Source: Mycolicibacter senuensis (GTDB taxonomy: Bacteria > Actinomycetota > Actinomycetes > Mycobacteriales > Mycobacteriaceae). From it: a DNA stretch of 64,000 nucleotides. The DNA is taken from the NCBI RefSeq assembly GCF_002101885.1, contig NZ_LQPS01000025.1, forward strand, positions 107,561 through 171,560. Direction: 5' to 3'. Below the pieces are notes generated by a model that was not told the origin of the DNA, made no database searches, and was given only the letters and a program-made list of their open reading frames with translations. Below, one piece after another: positions 54,587 to 63,995 of this stretch. The number at the start of each line of letters is the position of its first letter. Positions within the stretch are counted from its first letter, which is position 1. A program made the position numbers and the translations under genes.

Positions 54587-55491
54587 CACGCCGGATCGGG
54601 CGGGTCACGCTGCTGACCAATCCGGCGGCCGGGCACGGCAACGCCCGGCACGCGGCCGAGCGGGCACTCGCCCGCTTCCAGCAGCGCGGCGTGGACGTCA
54701 ACCACATCGTCGGCTCCGATCCCCGGCATGCCCGGCAGCTGCTCGACGAGGCGCTGGCGGCCGGCACCGACGCCGTGGTGGTGGCCGGCGGCGACGGGGT
54801 CATCTCGCTGGCGCTGCAGGATTTGGCCCTCGGCGCGGTGCCGCTGGGAATCATCCCGGCCGGCACCGGCAACGATCACGCCCGCGAATACGGTTTGCCC
54901 ACCGGCGATCCCGAGGCGGCCGCCGACGTCGTCGTCGACGGCGTCACCGAGACCGTCGACCTGGGCCAGATCGCCCCGGACGGCGGCAGCCCTTTCTGGT
55001 TCGGCACCGTGATGGCGGCCGGATTCGACTCACTGGTCAGCGATCGGGTCAACCGGATGCGCTGGCCGCACGGCCGGATGCGCTACAACCTGGCCATGGT
55101 CGCCGAGATGTCCAAGCTGCGGCTGCTGCCGTTCCGGCTGACCTTCGACGACGACGAGCCGCAGGACATCGCGCTGACGCTCGCGGCGTTCGGCAACACC
55201 CGCAGTTACGGCGGCGGGATGCTGATCTGTCCCGGCGCCGATCACGCCGACGGCCTGCTCGACGTCACGATGGTGCATTCGGGGTCGCGGACCAAGCTGA
55301 TCCGGCTGTTCCCCACCGTGTTCAAGGGCACTCACGTGGATCTCGACGAGGTGAGCACCCGGCGGGCGGCCTCGGTCCGGGTGGAATGCCCGGGTATCAA
55401 CGCCTACGCCGACGGGGACTTCGTCGCGCCACTGCCGGTCACGGTGACGGCGGTGCCGGGCGCGCTGCAGATCCTGCGCCCCGCCGGCTGA
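54583..55491 (+). CDS. Diacylglycerol kinase (Rv2252-like)
   Basis: 302 residues. NPAAGHGNA near the N-terminus and the nucleotide motif VVAGGDGVISLALQDL with GTGNDHARE are those of the DagK/LCB5 family. In Mtb Rv2252 phosphorylates diacylglycerol and is linked to phosphatidylinositol mannoside synthesis. It is coupled to the FAD-linked oxidase. A nested hairpin element follows 3 nt after the stop and may be the terminator. Confidence 0.93.
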   Translation: MTRRIGRVTLLTNPAAGHGNARHAAERALARFQQRGVDVNHIVGSDPRHARQLLDEALAAGTDAVVVAGGDGVISLALQDLALGAVPLGIIPAGTGNDHAREYGLPTGDPEAAADVVVDGVTETVDLGQIAPDGGSPFWFGTVMAAGFDSLVSDRVNRMRWPHGRMRYNLAMVAEMSKLRLLPFRLTFDDDEPQDIALTLAAFGNTRSYGGGMLICPGADHADGLLDVTMVHSGSRTKLIRLFPTVFKGTHVDLDEVSTRRAASVRVECPGINAYADGDFVAPLPVTVTAVPGALQILRPAG

Positions 55492-55494
55492 CCA

Positions 55495-55554
55495 CGAGCG
55501 GGCGTGTCCGCGATCGACACGGCGGGAAACTCGCCGCGTCTGCGCACGCTCGCG
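55495..55554 (+). repeat. Nested hairpin intergenic element, copy 2 (possible terminator)
   Basis: Outer arms CGAGCGGGCG (55495-55504) and TGCGCACGCTCGCG (55541-55554), with inner hairpin CGGCG-ggaaact-CGCCG (55520-55536). The design and much of the sequence match the element at 17957-18019. It lies between convergent genes. Confidence 0.6.
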
Positions 55555-55561
55555 CCGGTGC

Positions 55562-56074
55562 TCAGCCGACCCCGCGGCTGAGCCAGGACACCTCCGCGCC
55601 GTCGCCGCCGTCGCGGAAGGCTTCCAGGGCCTCGTCCCAGGCGGTGCCCAGTACCGTCTCCAACTCGGCGGCCAGCGCGTCGGCGCCGGCCGCCATCATG
55701 GTCCGCAGGCGGTTCTCCCCGACCATCACGTCACCGTTGGCGCTCATCGATCCGCTCCACAGCCCCAGTTGCGGGGTGTGGCTGAATCGGTGGCCGTCGA
55801 CGCCCGCGCTCGGGTCCTCGGTGACCTCGAACCGCAACACCGACCAGGAGCGCAGCGCGCCGGCCAGCCGAGCACCGGTCCCGACCGGCCCGACCCAGTT
55901 GACCACCGCGCGCAGTTGCCCGGGCATGGCCGGCTGTGGCGTCCAGTTGAGCTTGGCCTGGGCACTCAACGTCGAGGTCAGCGTCCACTCGACGTGCGGG
56001 CACACCGCCGCGGGCGACGCGTGGATGTACACCACGCCGCTGGTCACGTCGGCGAATTGATTCGTCGCGCGCAT
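55562..56074 (-). CDS. DUF3145 family protein (Rv2256c-like)
   Basis: 170 residues from ATG 56074, picked because AAGGAG lies 6 nt upstream; an in-frame ATG at 56113 would include that site. The sequence MRATNQFADVTSGVVYIHASP, PQLGLWSGSMSANGDVMVGE and the end EVSWLSRGVG is conserved across actinobacteria as DUF3145. The function is unknown; it is cytosolic by its sequence. It is convergent with the diacylglycerol kinase. Confidence 0.88.
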   Translation of the reverse strand: MRATNQFADVTSGVVYIHASPAAVCPHVEWTLTSTLSAQAKLNWTPQPAMPGQLRAVVNWVGPVGTGARLAGALRSWSVLRFEVTEDPSAGVDGHRFSHTPQLGLWSGSMSANGDVMVGENRLRTMMAAGADALAAELETVLGTAWDEALEAFRDGGDGAEVSWLSRGVG

Positions 56075-56201
56075 CAGTTGCTCCTTCGGATCCACGAGGG
56101 ACGTCTTCCCCAACGACCTGGCGGACCGTGCGAAACAGTGCTGATGCTGCTGTTTATTTAGAGTCGTATGTGTCTATTGTGCCTTGTGAGACGCCTGTTG
56201 G

Positions 56202-57029
56202 CTAGTCCCCGCCGTACTCCGACACGACCGCCTCGGCCAAGGCCGGCCACAGCGGCGTCACCCAGTCGCCGAAGTCGCGGTCGGTGAGCACCACCAATAC
56301 CCGCTCGATCACCGGATCAGCCCAGATCAGCGTGCCTGACTGGCCGAAATGACCGTATGTCCGCGCCGAGTTGGTCCCGCCGGTCCAGTGCGGCGATTTG
56401 CCGTCGCGGATCTCGAATCCGAGCCCCCAGTCGTTCGGCCGCTGCCGCCCGTAGCCGGGCAGCACGCCGTCCAGCCCGGGGAACTGCACGGTGATGGCCT
56501 CGGCGTGCAACTGCGGCGACACGGTGACTGGCGCCAGCAGGTCGCCGGCGAAGGCAGCCAGGTCGGCCACCGTCGAGGTGACCCCGAATCCGGCCGCCGC
56601 GGCACCGCCGTCCAGCCGGCTGGCCGACATGCCCAGCGGTTCGAACACCGCCTCGGTCAGGTAGCGGCCGAACTCGATCCCGGACGCCCGCTCGACCGCC
56701 TCGGCCAGCACCGCGAAGCCGTGGTTGGAGTACACCCGGCGGGTGCCGGGCTTGGCCAGCACCCGGTCGGAGTCCGCAGCGAGCCCGGAGGCATGCGCGA
56801 GCAGATGTCGCACCGTGGCGCCGGGCGGCCCGGCCGGGGTGTCCAGTTCGACGGCGCCCTCCTCGACCGCGACCTGCACCGCGCGCGCCACCAACGGCTT
56901 GGTCACCGACGCCAGATAGAACGACCGCGTGGCATCGCCGTGACCGGCCAGCACGCCCTGCGGGCCGATCACCGCGGCAGCCGCGTTGTCCACGGGCCAG
57001 TCATCGAGGGCGGCGAGGGCTTCAGACAT
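56202..57029 (-). CDS. Serine beta-lactamase-like/esterase family protein (Rv2257c-like)
   Basis: 275 residues without signal peptide. The class C/DD-peptidase motifs are visible: SVTK (Ser41, Lys44) as SxxK, YSNHG as YxN, and the third motif near HFGQSGT. Without export signal it is more probably a cytosolic esterase or transpeptidase-like enzyme than a true beta-lactamase. It lies 11 nt downstream of an AraC-type regulator on the same strand and may be in its transcript. Confidence 0.83.
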   Translation of the reverse strand: MSEALAALDDWPVDNAAAAVIGPQGVLAGHGDATRSFYLASVTKPLVARAVQVAVEEGAVELDTPAGPPGATVRHLLAHASGLAADSDRVLAKPGTRRVYSNHGFAVLAEAVERASGIEFGRYLTEAVFEPLGMSASRLDGGAAAAGFGVTSTVADLAAFAGDLLAPVTVSPQLHAEAITVQFPGLDGVLPGYGRQRPNDWGLGFEIRDGKSPHWTGGTNSARTYGHFGQSGTLIWADPVIERVLVVLTDRDFGDWVTPLWPALAEAVVSEYGGD

Positions 57030-57040
57030 CGGCCGCCAGC

Positions 57041-58039
57041 CTAGCCTCGGACCGCCTTGCGGTAGCTACTCGCGCTGCACCCGAACCAGCGCCGGCAGGA
57101 GCGGCTGAGCACGCTCTGCTCGGCGTACCCGAGCTCGCGGGCCAGATGCGACAGGCTGATGTCGGTCTCGCGCAGATAGCGGTCCGCGGCATCCCGGCGC
57201 ACCCCGTCGACCAGGGCGGCGAACGTGGTTTGCTCGGCGGCCAGCCGCCGGTGCAGCGCCTTGGGGTGCAGGCCGAGCTCATCGGCGATCAGTTCCAGGC
57301 TCACCGTCCCGGTGGGCAACAGCTGGCGGGCCATGACGCGCACCGACGCGGCGACGCCCGGCGTCTCGTCGGTCACCGCGCGCAGGTAATGCACCATGGC
57401 CTGGTGCGCCTGGTCGTCACGGTGCAGCGGACGGTCCAGGTCGGCGGTGCGGAAGGTGAAACCCGCGACCGGTCGCGCGAAGTAGGGGCGGCAGCCGAAG
57501 TAGGCCACATAGTCACGCACCGGGGTGAGCGCCCGGTGCGGGAGATGCACCGACAGCGGCGCATACGGGGCGTCGAACATCATCCGCATGATCCCCAGCG
57601 ACACCCCGAGCGACAGCTCGGTGGTCTGCGGGTGCGGCGGCGAGCGCTCAAGCAGGACGTCGAAGGCGTAGAACGATTCGCTGTTCTTCCCTCCCGGAAT
57701 GATGCGCGCCGAGATCGCCGGGCTGTAGGCGGACATGAACCGCTCCACGATCGAGAACCCGCCGCCGACCGTCGCGGCGGTGCGCGCGGCCACGCCGAGC
57801 GGGCCGAAGATGCCGATGTCCTGGCGCAGCGCCAGCCGTCGCCCGAAATCCGGCGTTGCCGTCGCGTTCGCGGCGTCCTCTACGGCGAGGATCACCGCGC
57901 GGTACGGCACGAAGACCTCGTGGGTCCCGGCCGCCCCGGACGGCACCCCGGCCGCCGCCAGTAGCGCCGCCGGATCCCCGCCGAGTTCGGCGACCAGCTC
58001 CGGGTAACCGGACAGCGCGGTGCCGCGGACCACCGACAT
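57041..58039 (-). CDS. AraC-family regulator (OruR/ArgR-like N-terminal domain)
   Basis: 332 residues from ATG 58039 (an in-frame ATG at 58099 would add 20). The N-terminal 200 residues are the arabinose-binding-like domain of this type (SGYPELVAELGGDPAALLAAAGV). The C-terminal HTH reads ELGLHPKALHRRLAAEQTTF with second helix pair ELGYAEQSVLSRSCRRWFG. It is divergent from the amidohydrolase. Two direct repeats spaced 21 bp apart overlap its start (58038-58077). Confidence 0.88.
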   Translation of the reverse strand: MSVVRGTALSGYPELVAELGGDPAALLAAAGVPSGAAGTHEVFVPYRAVILAVEDAANATATPDFGRRLALRQDIGIFGPLGVAARTAATVGGGFSIVERFMSAYSPAISARIIPGGKNSESFYAFDVLLERSPPHPQTTELSLGVSLGIMRMMFDAPYAPLSVHLPHRALTPVRDYVAYFGCRPYFARPVAGFTFRTADLDRPLHRDDQAHQAMVHYLRAVTDETPGVAASVRVMARQLLPTGTVSLELIADELGLHPKALHRRLAAEQTTFAALVDGVRRDAADRYLRETDISLSHLARELGYAEQSVLSRSCRRWFGCSASSYRKAVRG

Positions 58040-58077
58040 GTCCGCAAATATCAAAGAAATGTCCGCAGATGTCAAGA
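58038..58077 (+). promoter_or_regulatory. Direct repeats for the AraC-type regulator
   Basis: ATGTCCGCAAATATCAAAG (58038-58056) and ATGTCCGCAGATGTCAAGA (58059-58077), start-to-start 21 bp, exactly two DNA turns. AraC regulators bind such head-to-tail half-sites. They lie in the 92-bp gap between the AraC and amidohydrolase genes. Confidence 0.7.
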
Positions 58078-58131
58078 CTTCGCCGGCGGGGCAGGCCATG
58101 CTGAACAGGCATCGAGCGGAAGGAACATCCC

Positions 58132-59949
58132 GTGAGCTTTGACACCGTGATTCGTGGCGGCCGGTGGTTCGACGGCACCGGCGCGCCGTCGGCGATCCGC
58201 AACATCGGTATCCGCGACGGCCACGTCGCCGCGATCTCCGCCGAACCGCTCGATGAAACGGGCTGTGCCCAGGTGATCGACGCCGCCGGCAAATGGGTGC
58301 TGCCGGGACTGCTCGACATCCACACCCACTACGACGTCGAGGTGCTGGTCGCCCCGTCGCTGTCGGAGTCGGTCCGCCACGGTGTCACCACGGTGCTGGT
58401 CGGATCGTGTTCGCTGTCGACCATCCACGTCGACGGCCAGGACGCCGGCGACCTGTTCGGCCGGGTGGAGGCGATCCCGCGCCAGTACGTGGTCGACACC
58501 ATCGACAAGCACAAAGACTGGTCGAGTTGTGCGGACTACATCGCCGGCCTGGAGCGGCTGCCGCTCGGGCCGAACGTGACCGCATTCATCGGACATTCCG
58601 ATATGCGCGCCGCAACCATGGGCCTGGACCGCGCCACCCGCGCCGACGCCCGGCCCACCGCGGCCGAGCAGGCCCGGATGGAGCAGATGCTCGACGAGGC
58701 ATTGCAGGCCGGATTTGTCGGGATGTCTTCCCAGCAGCTGCTTTTCGACAAGATGGACGGCGACGTCTGCCGGTCGCGCACCCTGCCGTCGACGTACGCC
58801 AAGCCCAGAGAACTACGCCGGCTCAAGTCGATGCTGCGCCGCAGCGGACGGATCCTGCAGGCCGGCCCGGACGTCAAGAACCCGTTCGATGTGGTCTCGC
58901 AGCTGGCCCAGGCGCTGGGGATCTTCCGCCGGCCACTCAAAACCAGCCTGCTGGCCGCCGCCGACGTCAAGAGCAACCCGCTTGCGGTGCCGGCGATGGT
59001 CAAAGCCTCGCGGATGCTGAACAAGCTGGGCGCCGACTTCCGCTGGCAGCACCTGCCGGTGCCGTTCGAGGTCTACGCCGACGGCATCGACCTGGTGATC
59101 TTCGAGGAGTTCGGCTCCGGCGCCGAGGCGCTGCACCTGCGGGAATCGGTCGAGCGCGACGAGCTGATGCGCGACGAGGCCTACCGTCGGCGCTTCCGCA
59201 AGGACTACCAGAACAAGTACGGCCCCCGGGTCTGGCACCGCGACTTCTTCGACGCCGAGATCGTGGAATGCCCCGACGCGTCGGTGGTCGGCAAGTCCTT
59301 CGGACAGGTCGGGGTGGACCGCGGCGGGGTGCATCCCGTCGACGCCTTCCTCGACCTGGTGCTGGAACACGGAACCGCGCTGCGCTGGCACACCACCATC
59401 TCCAACCACCGGCCCGACATGCTCCGCAAGATCGCCCGCGAGCCGGGCGTTCAGATGGGCTTCTCCGACGCCGGCGCACACCTGCGCAACATGGCGTTCT
59501 ACAACATGGGCCTGCGGCTGCTGCGCCACGTCCTCGACGCCCAGCAGGCCGGGCAGCCGTTCCTGTCGATCGAGCAGGCGGTGCACCGGCTGACCGGTGA
59601 ACTGGCCGACTGGTACCGCATCGACGCCGGCCACCTGCGGGTGGGTGATCGCGCCGACGTCGTGGTGATCGACCCCGCCCACCTCGACGACAAGTTGGAC
59701 GCCTACGTCGAGGAGACCTTCGCGGCCTACGGCGGCATGTCGCGCATGGTCAACCGTAACGACGAGGCCGTCACCGCGGTGTTCATCTCGGGCCGCGCGG
59801 TGGTCCTCGACGGGCGACCGACCGCCATGCTCGGGACGCAACGCACCGGAAGTTTCCTGCGTGCCGACACCCCCACCCCGGCCGTGACCGGGCAAGCCAC
59901 GGTGCCGGCGCCGGGCGCCCCAGCCGCAACATCCCCAGCCGCAACATAG
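58132..59949 (+). CDS. Amidohydrolase family protein (D-aminoacylase-like)
   Basis: 605 residues from GTG 58132. The composite metal-binding domain starts [14 protein letters not shown], the metal motif is DIHTHYD, and the C-terminal part reads [15 protein letters not shown] with [11 protein letters not shown]. The family hydrolyses N-acyl-D-amino acids or related cyclic amides; the mycobacterial substrate is unknown. The last 12 codons contain a perfect 15-bp tandem repeat. It is divergent from the AraC gene and followed 10 bp later by mscR. Confidence 0.87.
   Translation: MSFDTVIRGGRWFDGTGAPSAIRNIGIRDGHVAAISAEPLDETGCAQVIDAAGKWVLPGLLDIHTHYDVEVLVAPSLSESVRHGVTTVLVGSCSLSTIHVDGQDAGDLFGRVEAIPRQYVVDTIDKHKDWSSCADYIAGLERLPLGPNVTAFIGHSDMRAATMGLDRATRADARPTAAEQARMEQMLDEALQAGFVGMSSQQLLFDKMDGDVCRSRTLPSTYAKPRELRRLKSMLRRSGRILQAGPDVKNPFDVVSQLAQALGIFRRPLKTSLLAAADVKSNPLAVPAMVKASRMLNKLGADFRWQHLPVPFEVYADGIDLVIFEEFGSGAEALHLRESVERDELMRDEAYRRRFRKDYQNKYGPRVWHRDFFDAEIVECPDASVVGKSFGQVGVDRGGVHPVDAFLDLVLEHGTALRWHTTISNHRPDMLRKIAREPGVQMGFSDAGAHLRNMAFYNMGLRLLRHVLDAQQAGQPFLSIEQAVHRLTGELADWYRIDAGHLRVGDRADVVVIDPAHLDDKLDAYVEETFAAYGGMSRMVNRNDEAVTAVFISGRAVVLDGRPTAMLGTQRTGSFLRADTPTPAVTGQATVPAPGAPAATSPAAT
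59918..59947 (+). repeat. 15-bp tandem repeat at the end of the amidohydrolase
   Basis: CCCCAGCCGCAACAT twice, perfect and in frame, coding the Pro-Ala-Ala-Thr tail just before the stop. It is a recent duplication candidate; length variation would not shift the frame. Confidence 0.85.
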
Positions 59950-59959
59950 GGTTGGCACC

Positions 59960-61045
59960 ATGAGTCAGACAGTGCGCGGCGTGATCTCCCGCGAAAAGGG
60001 CAAACCGGTCGAAATGACCGACATCGTCATCCCCGACCCCGGCGCCAACGACGTCGTCGTCGCCGTCACCGCCTGCGGGGTGTGCCACACCGACCTGACC
60101 TACCGGGACGGCGGTATCAACGACAGCTATCCGTTCCTGCTGGGCCACGAGGCCGCCGGCACCGTCGAGGCGGTGGGCTCGGCGGTGACCGCGGTCGAGC
60201 CGGGCGACTTCGTGGTGCTGAACTGGCGCGCGGTGTGCGGGCAGTGCCGGGCCTGCAAGCGCGGTCGCCCACACTTGTGCTTCGACACCTTCAACGCCTC
60301 GAAGCCGATGACGTTGGCCGACGGCACCGAGCTGACCCCGGCGCTGGGCATCGGGGCGTTCGCCGACAAGACCCTGGTCCACGAGGGCCAGTGCACCAAG
60401 GTCGATTCGGACGCCGACCCGGCGGTGGCCGGACTGTTGGGCTGCGGGGTGATGGCCGGTGTGGGTGCGGCGATCAACACCGGCGGCGTCAGCCGCGACG
60501 ACACCGTCGCGGTGATCGGCTGCGGCGGCGTGGGCGACGCCGCGATCGCCGGTGCGGCGCTGGTCGGCGCCCGCCGGATCATCGCCGTCGACACCGACGA
60601 CACCAAACTGGACTGGGCCCGCGACTTCGGCGCGACCGACACCATCAACGCCCGCACCCAGGACCCGGTCGAGATCATCCAGGAGCTCACCGACGGTTTC
60701 GGCGCGGACGTGGTGATCGACGCCGTCGGGCGCCCGGAGACCTGGAAGCAGGCGTTCTACGCCCGCGATCTGGCCGGCACCGTTGTGCTGGTGGGAGTTC
60801 CGACCCCGGACATGCGGCTGGACATGCCGCTGATCGACTTCTTCTCCCACGGCGGGTCGCTGAAGTCATCCTGGTACGGCGACTGCCTGCCCGAACGCGA
60901 CTTTCCCACCCTGATCAGCCTGTACCTACAGGGCCGGCTGCCACTGGAGAAGTTCGTCACCGAACGCATCGGCCTCGGCGATATCGAGGAGGCCTTCGGG
61001 AAGATGCACGACGGTAAGGTGCTGCGCTCGGTGGTGATGTTGTGA
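59960..61045 (+). CDS. mscR: S-nitrosomycothiol reductase / mycothiol-dependent formaldehyde dehydrogenase
   Basis: 361 residues. Catalytic zinc ligands lie in [10 protein letters not shown] and GHEAAG, the structural zinc in [15 protein letters not shown], and the NAD loop is [12 protein letters not shown]. Position (followed by a coupled MBL-fold protein) and sequence match Mtb Rv2259, MscR, which works on mycothiol adducts of formaldehyde and nitric oxide. The next gene starts at its stop (GTGA overlap, 61042-61045). Confidence 0.93.
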   Translation: MSQTVRGVISREKGKPVEMTDIVIPDPGANDVVVAVTACGVCHTDLTYRDGGINDSYPFLLGHEAAGTVEAVGSAVTAVEPGDFVVLNWRAVCGQCRACKRGRPHLCFDTFNASKPMTLADGTELTPALGIGAFADKTLVHEGQCTKVDSDADPAVAGLLGCGVMAGVGAAINTGGVSRDDTVAVIGCGGVGDAAIAGAALVGARRIIAVDTDDTKLDWARDFGATDTINARTQDPVEIIQELTDGFGADVVIDAVGRPETWKQAFYARDLAGTVVLVGVPTPDMRLDMPLIDFFSHGGSLKSSWYGDCLPERDFPTLISLYLQGRLPLEKFVTERIGLGDIEEAFGKMHDGKVLRSVVML

Positions 61046-61665
61046 GCGCGATTCAGCGGGTCGTCACCAGCGGCACCTTCGAACTCGATGGCGGCAGTTG
61101 GGAAGTCGACAACAACATCTGGATCGTCGGCGACGACTCAGAGGTGGTGGTCTTCGACGCCGCCCACACCGCCGCGCCGATCATCGAAGGCGTCCGCGGG
61201 CGCAAGGTGGTCGCGGTGGTGTGCACGCACGGCCACAACGACCACATCACCGTGGCGCCGGAACTCGGCGAAACCTTCGACGCCCCGGTATTGCTGCACC
61301 CCTCCGACGAGATGCTGTGGCAGATGACGCATCCGGACAAGCAGTTTCGGCCGCTGTCGGACGACCAGACGCTGCGGGTGGCCGGCACCGAGCTGCGGGC
61401 CCTGCACACCCCGGGCCACTCGCCGGGATCGGTGTGCTGGTACGCACCGGAACTGGGCGCGGTGTTCAGCGGCGACACGCTGTTCTCCGGCGGGCCGGGG
61501 GCAACGGGACGCTCGTTCTCGGACTTCCCGACGATCCTGGCGTCGATCTCCGAACAGCTCGGCAAACTGCCGGCCGACACCGTCGTCTACACCGGCCACG
61601 GCGACAACACCCGCATCGGCGACGAACTGGTCAACTACGACGACTGGGTGGCGCGCGGCCACTGA
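61042..61665 (+). CDS. MBL-fold metallohydrolase (Rv2260-like)
   Basis: 207 residues from GTG 61042. The metal motif THGHNDH and the later [16 protein letters not shown] and YTGHGD are those of glyoxalase II-like enzymes. With mscR it is a known pair, and it likely hydrolyses the S-formyl- or related mycothiol thioester made by MscR. Translational coupling by the 4-nt overlap supports this. It converges with the SHOCT protein gene across a hairpin. Confidence 0.92.
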   Translation: MSAIQRVVTSGTFELDGGSWEVDNNIWIVGDDSEVVVFDAAHTAAPIIEGVRGRKVVAVVCTHGHNDHITVAPELGETFDAPVLLHPSDEMLWQMTHPDKQFRPLSDDQTLRVAGTELRALHTPGHSPGSVCWYAPELGAVFSGDTLFSGGPGATGRSFSDFPTILASISEQLGKLPADTVVYTGHGDNTRIGDELVNYDDWVARGH

Positions 61666-61668
61666 CGA

Positions 61669-61693
61669 CGCACGGCGAGGAACGAGCCGTGCG
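61669..61693 (+). terminator. Convergent hairpin between MBL and SHOCT genes
   Basis: Perfect 8-bp stem CGCACGGC / GCCGTGCG around a 9-nt loop (GAGGAACGA), 4 bp after the MBL stop and 35 bp before the opposite stop. It could serve both strands. Confidence 0.55.
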
Positions 61694-61727
61694 GAGGAAG
61701 CGGCCCATCCAGCACGGCCACTGAGCG

Positions 61728-62420
61728 TCAGCGTTCGTCGAGGATTCGCCGCTTCTCGGCCTCGAACTCCGCCGGCGTCAACGCCCCGCAATCACGCAAT
61801 GCCGTAATCGTTTTGAGCTGTTCGATACGGATGCCCTCGCCGTCGGGGGCGTACGCCGCGCCCGCCGTGGGCCGCCGGCGGCCGCCGCGGATCGCCCAGA
61901 ATCGCGCCCCGATCAAACCCAGCGTGCCGAGCCCGAACACCGCCGCGAACACCCAGTGAAGCGAGCCGTGGCCACCGGACCTGCCGAAGGCCAGCCGCGG
62001 GGCGATGAATCCGCCGACGTCGCCCTCGGTGGTGATCTGGTAGTCCCCGGCGGCCGCCACGCGCATCCGCCACAATCGCCGCCGGGAGTCGTTGTTGACC
62101 GTCGTGGTGATCCCGACACTCTCGGTGAACTCCGGATCGGCCGCCCCGGCCGGTGCCACCACCCCCAGGCTCAACGGCGGCACGGGCATACCACCGCCGC
62201 TGGGGCTGGAGATGACCCGGATGTGCAGACTCACCGTCACCTCGCCCGCCGGAAGGTGGACGGTGCCCGTCCCCGGGATCGGCACCTCGCCGTAGGCGTT
62301 GTAGCGGTCCAGCACGAAAACGTTGACGATGAGCGCAACGATGAACCCGATGACGCCGACGATCATCAGGACCGCCGAGACCACGACCGGAACCCGTCGG
62401 ATCGCCCGCGCGCCGCTCAC
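61728..62420 (-). CDS. Membrane protein with C-terminal SHOCT domain
   Basis: 230 residues. An N-terminal helix (about 11-36), an extracellular region rich in Gly/Pro, a second helix (about 155-178) and a cytosolic C-terminus with the short SHOCT motif (LKTITALRDCGALTPAEFEAEKRRIL). SHOCT domains are thought to mediate oligomerisation. The function is unknown. It is convergent with the MBL gene and divergent from the methyltransferase. Confidence 0.8.
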   Translation of the reverse strand: MSGARAIRRVPVVVSAVLMIVGVIGFIVALIVNVFVLDRYNAYGEVPIPGTGTVHLPAGEVTVSLHIRVISSPSGGGMPVPPLSLGVVAPAGAADPEFTESVGITTTVNNDSRRRLWRMRVAAAGDYQITTEGDVGGFIAPRLAFGRSGGHGSLHWVFAAVFGLGTLGLIGARFWAIRGGRRRPTAGAAYAPDGEGIRIEQLKTITALRDCGALTPAEFEAEKRRILDER

Positions 62421-62511
62421 CTGGGCAGTGTGCCACGGTGATCACCGACAGTGGCGCACCCGCTACCGTCGGGGTGGTGTCCGCAGAAGCCCGCAACGGT
62501 GGGAGGTGCAC

Positions 62512-63591
62512 ATGCGGGAGTCGAGCATCGTCGTCCGTCCGGAGCCTGCCGGGACCCCCTCACGGCGATTACAGGCTGCTGGGCTGGCCCATGCCACCGC
62601 CGTGTTCGAACAACTGGCGGCGGCGGTCCCGCTACCGCCCGCTCCACGGCCGATCGTGGTCGCCGACTACGGCGCGGCGACCGGCTACAACTCGCTGCTG
62701 CCGATCGGCGCCGCCATCGCGGCCTTCCGCCGGCGCACCCGGCCGGATCATGCCGTGCTGGTGGCGCACACCGACCTACCCGACAACGACTTCACCGCGC
62801 TGTTCAGCACGCTTGCCCACGATCCGGACAGCTACACCCGCAAGGACGCGGCCAGCTTCCCCTCGGCGATAGGCCGGTCGTTCTACGCCCAGATCCTGCC
62901 GTCGCAGAGCGTCAACCTGGGCTGGACTTCGTGGGCGACGATGTGGCTGCGCCGACCCGCCGAAGAACTGCCCGAATTCGATGACCACGTCCATGTCGAC
63001 CACAGCGACGACGCCGACGCCCGGCAGGTGTACACCCGCCGGGCCGCCCAGGACTGGCACGACTTCCTGGCCTTCCGCGGGCGGGAACTGGCGCCGGGCG
63101 GCAAACTGCTGGTGTTGACCGCGGGCGTGGACGCGCAGGGCCGGTCCGGCTACCAGCCCGTTTTGGACGCCATCGTCGCGGTGCTCGATGAACTGGTGCG
63201 CGACGGCTTTCTGAGCCGCGATGAGGTGGCTCGGATGACGATTCCGGTGCTCGGCCGCAGCGAGAAGGAACTTCGCGCGCCGTTCGCCCCGGCCGGGCGG
63301 TTCGAAGCACTGACGATCGACCGACTCGAGGTGTTCGACGCCGAGGACCGGTTCTGGGACCGCTACCTGCTCGACGCCGACGCGAGTGCGCTGGGCACCC
63401 AGTGGGCCGAGTTCACCAGCGCCGCCGTCTTTCCGACGCTGGCCGCCGCGCTGGCCGGCGGTGCCGGTGACCCGCGGGCGGGCGACTTCGTGCAGCGCTT
63501 ACAAGCCGGTGTCGCCGCCGCGCTGGCAAGCAACCCGCAGCAGGTGCAGCTTCCGCTGGCGCTGGTGGTGCTGTCCAAAAGGGCGGCGTAA
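62512..63591 (+). CDS. SABATH-like SAM-dependent carboxyl methyltransferase
   Basis: 359 residues from ATG 62512 (RBS GGGAGG). The SAM-binding ADYGAATGYNSL and the region SFYAQILPSQSVNLGWTSWATMWL are strikingly like the plant SABATH family (salicylate, jasmonate and gibberellin carboxyl methyltransferases). Bacterial relatives are few and mostly actinobacterial as I recall. It probably methylates a small carboxylic acid; the substrate is unknown. It stands alone, divergent from the SHOCT gene. Confidence 0.8.
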   Translation: MRESSIVVRPEPAGTPSRRLQAAGLAHATAVFEQLAAAVPLPPAPRPIVVADYGAATGYNSLLPIGAAIAAFRRRTRPDHAVLVAHTDLPDNDFTALFSTLAHDPDSYTRKDAASFPSAIGRSFYAQILPSQSVNLGWTSWATMWLRRPAEELPEFDDHVHVDHSDDADARQVYTRRAAQDWHDFLAFRGRELAPGGKLLVLTAGVDAQGRSGYQPVLDAIVAVLDELVRDGFLSRDEVARMTIPVLGRSEKELRAPFAPAGRFEALTIDRLEVFDAEDRFWDRYLLDADASALGTQWAEFTSAAVFPTLAAALAGGAGDPRAGDFVQRLQAGVAAALASNPQQVQLPLALVVLSKRAA

Positions 63592-63593
63592 CG

Positions 63594-63995
63594 CTACGGG
63601 ACGGCCGGGGCCTCGGCGGGTTCCGGGCCCGGCGGGATTGCCGGTGCCTCGGGAAGGTGTGGGAAGGCCGGCGGGGCCGGTTGGGGGTGGGGCGCGAACG
63701 CCGGCGGCAGCTCGACGGTGGTCGTGGGCCGGGTCGTCGACACCGGCGTCAGCACCCTGGAATCCGGCTCCTCGTCGGCGGCCTGCCGCAATACCAGCAC
63801 GGCCACGGTGCCCAGCAGCATCGCGACCAGCGCGGCCAGGATGACCACCGGAGCCGGTCGGCGGTACCACGGCACCGCGCCCCGGTCGCCGATCTCCGCC
63901 GGCTCCGGGGCGGCAGGCTGGGGCATGGGCGCGGGACGGGCCACCGGCGGGGGTGTGATCAGTGGGTTCAGCGCCGCATTGGGCGGGTTCTCCAC
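63594..63995 (-). CDS. Proline-rich single-pass membrane protein, possibly cut by the window edge
   Basis: 133 residues if GTG 63995 is the start; the true gene may begin beyond the right edge. A Pro/Ala-rich N-part (about 1-45), one helix (VVILAALVAMLLGTVAVLVL, about 49-68), then a Pro-rich outside tail (PAFPHLPEAPAIPPGP). There is no known domain. The stop at 63594 lies 2 nt after the methyltransferase stop on the other strand. Confidence 0.6.
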   Translation of the reverse strand: MENPPNAALNPLITPPPVARPAPMPQPAAPEPAEIGDRGAVPWYRRPAPVVILAALVAMLLGTVAVLVLRQAADEEPDSRVLTPVSTTRPTTTVELPPAFAPHPQPAPPAFPHLPEAPAIPPGPEPAEAPAVP

